Source: Nocardia sp. MH4 (GTDB lineage: Bacteria > Actinomycetota > Actinomycetes > Mycobacteriales > Mycobacteriaceae). Taken from it: 33,449 bases of DNA. Every line of letters starts with the position of its first letter. Position 1 is the first letter of the stretch. Of the stretch, positions 32,448 through 33,449 are shown one piece after another. The translations under genes were made by a program, and so were the position numbers. The notes beneath the pieces are model-generated. The model made no database searches and had not been told where the DNA came from. It saw only the letters and a program-made list of their open reading frames with translations. The stretch covers positions 632 through 34,080 of the forward strand of contig NZ_LPNR01000114.1 of assembly GCF_019266065.1 (NCBI RefSeq), read 5' to 3'.

Positions 32448-33112
32448 GCCTCCTGCTGATCAGCGGCACCTCCACCGACGTCGGCAAGACCGTCGCCACC
32501 GCGGCCGTTGCCGTCGCCGCCCGAGCCGCGGGCCGCTCGGTCGCGGTGTGCAAACCCGCCCAGACCGGCATCGCTCCCGGCGCACCCGGCGACCTCGCCG
32601 AGGTCACCCGCCTGTCCGGGGTGACCCGCACCGTCGAGCTCGCCCGCTACCCGGAACCCCTCGCGCCCGACACCGCCGCCCGCCGTGCGGGTATGCCGCT
32701 GCTGTCGCTCGGTGACACCGTCGCCGCCGTCGACGCGCTGAGCGACGCCGACCTGGTCCTGGTCGAGGGCGCGGGCGGCCTGCTCGTGCGGATGGGGGAG
32801 TTCACCCTCCTGGACCTGGCGCGCAAACTCGGCGCCCCCGTGCTCGTCGTGGCCGCCGCCGGCCTCGGCACCCTCAATCACAGCGAACTCACCACGCGCA
32901 CCCTGGCCGCCGCCGGCGTGCCCTGCGCCGGAGTGATCATCGGTTCCTGGCCGGCCGAGCCCGACCTCGCCTCGCAGTGCAATCGCGACGATCTGCCGCG
33001 CGTCACCGAGACCCGGTTGCTCGGCGCGATCCCCGCCGGGGCCGGGCAGTGGGACCGCGCGCGGTTCACCGCGGCCGCCCCGAGCTGGTTCCCCGCCGAC
33101 TGGCGCCCCTGA
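32444..33112 (+). CDS. bioD: Dethiobiotin synthetase
   Basis: 222 residues. An ATP-dependent carboxylase that closes the ureido ring of DAPA to give dethiobiotin. The P-loop GTSTDVGKT is at residues 8-16, with CKPAQTG (about 36-42), LVEGAGGLLV (about 106-115) and a C-terminal GVIIGSWP region that binds adenine. Length matches the family (about 225). ATG 32444 overlaps the bioF stop, with AAGGAA 10 nt upstream. It is last in bioF-bioD; the next feature is the rRNA promoter region on the same strand. Confidence 0.95.
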   Translation: MSLLLISGTSTDVGKTVATAAVAVAARAAGRSVAVCKPAQTGIAPGAPGDLAEVTRLSGVTRTVELARYPEPLAPDTAARRAGMPLLSLGDTVAAVDALSDADLVLVEGAGGLLVRMGEFTLLDLARKLGAPVLVVAAAGLGTLNHSELTTRTLAAAGVPCAGVIIGSWPAEPDLASQCNRDDLPRVTETRLLGAIPAGAGQWDRARFTAAAPSWFPADWRP

Positions 33113-33164
33113 GCGCGCGCCGATGATCACCGCTTGTCGAAGAAACCCCCGCTGACCAGCCGAT

Positions 33165-33193
33165 TTGACTTCATGATCGGCGATGCGTAACTT
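33165..33193 (+). promoter_or_regulatory. rRNA promoter P1 (TTGACT-N17-TAACTT)
   Basis: Near-consensus -35 (33165-33170), exactly 17 bp of spacer and a -10 (33188-33193). A GCCGAT/ATCGGC inverted repeat (33159-33164, 33176-33181) brackets the -35. Confidence 0.8.
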
Positions 33194-33331
33194 AATTCGA
33201 GTCAGAGCGACACGGACACCGACCCGGTGCCGATCTGCTGAGCCTCCCAAGGCTGGCGGATGGTGCAGGGAAACGAGGTAGGACGATGAGCGCCTGACTG
33301 ATCATGTGTGCGGGCTCACTATCCTCCGGAC

Positions 33332-33360
33332 TTGCTTCGGTGGATCGCCTGCGCTAAAGT
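33332..33360 (+). promoter_or_regulatory. rRNA promoter P2 (TTGCTT-N17-TAAAGT)
   Basis: -35 (33332-33337), 17-bp spacer and -10 (33355-33360), closer to the 16S gene and in tandem with P1. Two promoters 167 bp apart fit a growth-rate-regulated rRNA operon. Confidence 0.7.
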
Positions 33361-33449
33361 TTGAACCCTTGCCCTGACTGAAGCCCCGACGAAATGTTGC
33401 GGGTGGATGCTTGTGCGTGTGTTCTTTGAGAACTCAATAGTGTGTCGAT

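Larger units (their letters stand above)
33113..33449 (+). promoter_or_regulatory. Leader/promoter region of a 16S rRNA operon
   Basis: 337 bp without a protein gene. It holds two promoters (33165-33193, 33332-33360) and ends with TTTGAGAACTCA (33425-33436) followed by ATAGTGTG, the conserved pre-16S antitermination/processing element of Nocardia, Rhodococcus and Mycobacterium. 16S itself would begin beyond the window. A minimal ATG-AGC-GCC-TGA at 33286-33297 after a GA-rich stretch is probably chance. Confidence 0.85.

Noticed and set aside
33286..33297. Three-codon leader peptide in the rRNA leader
   Set aside because: ATG-AGC-GCC-TGA lies between the two rRNA promoters, not in a protein-coding mRNA; most likely chance.

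Overview
The window is a high-GC actinobacterial chromosome segment. Several features point to the mycolic-acid-containing Mycobacteriales, most likely Nocardia or a close relative. DnaE1, IlvA and an Rv1558-type deazaflavin nitroreductase-like protein look strongly mycobacterial/nocardial. Most promoters are leaderless. The last 340 bases are a 16S rRNA operon leader ending in the TTTGAGAACTCA element typical of this group. The genus call is inference.

Left third (1-7821, all minus strand): two adjacent carboxylate-transport units. The first is DUF485 - ActP-type acetate symporter - acetyl-CoA synthetase (the last cut by the window edge), with a CRP/GlxR-like site upstream and a strong hairpin before acs. 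The second is a LytS-type sensor kinase, a secreted trypsin-like protease, a LytTR response regulator, a second DUF485-like protein and a second sodium:solute symporter with an unusually large external loop. The arrangement suggests a two-component system controlling uptake of a small organic acid.

Middle (8085-24238): dnaE1 and its terminator, then a decayed tetR-MFS efflux pair, a polytopic membrane protein (possibly GT-C-like), treZ, a beta-lactamase-fold serine hydrolase, ilvA, the nitroreductase-like gene, a 71-residue membrane protein, a large LuxR (LAL) regulator, a SnoaL-like protein with a 4-TM partner, and a SAM methyltransferase that seems to lack an internal segment.

Right part (24246-33449): treY and glgX (minus) with treZ make up the glycogen-to-trehalose TreX-TreY-TreZ route. 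A divergent cupin/marR pair follows, with a palindromic operator between the two genes. Next come bioA, then bioF-bioD, each unit headed by a near-perfect BioQ-type operator. The window ends in a 16S rRNA leader with two tandem promoters.

The gene set matches the M. tuberculosis interval dnaE1-Rv1558-ilvA-treZ-treY-treX-bioA-bioF-bioD (from memory), but the nitroreductase-ilvA-treZ block is inverted here. I did not find a convincing new defence or mobile system. The most interesting signals are regulatory (BioQ boxes, leaderless promoters, the sensor-symporter cluster), structural (block inversion) and degenerative (tetR/MFS remnants, truncated methyltransferase).
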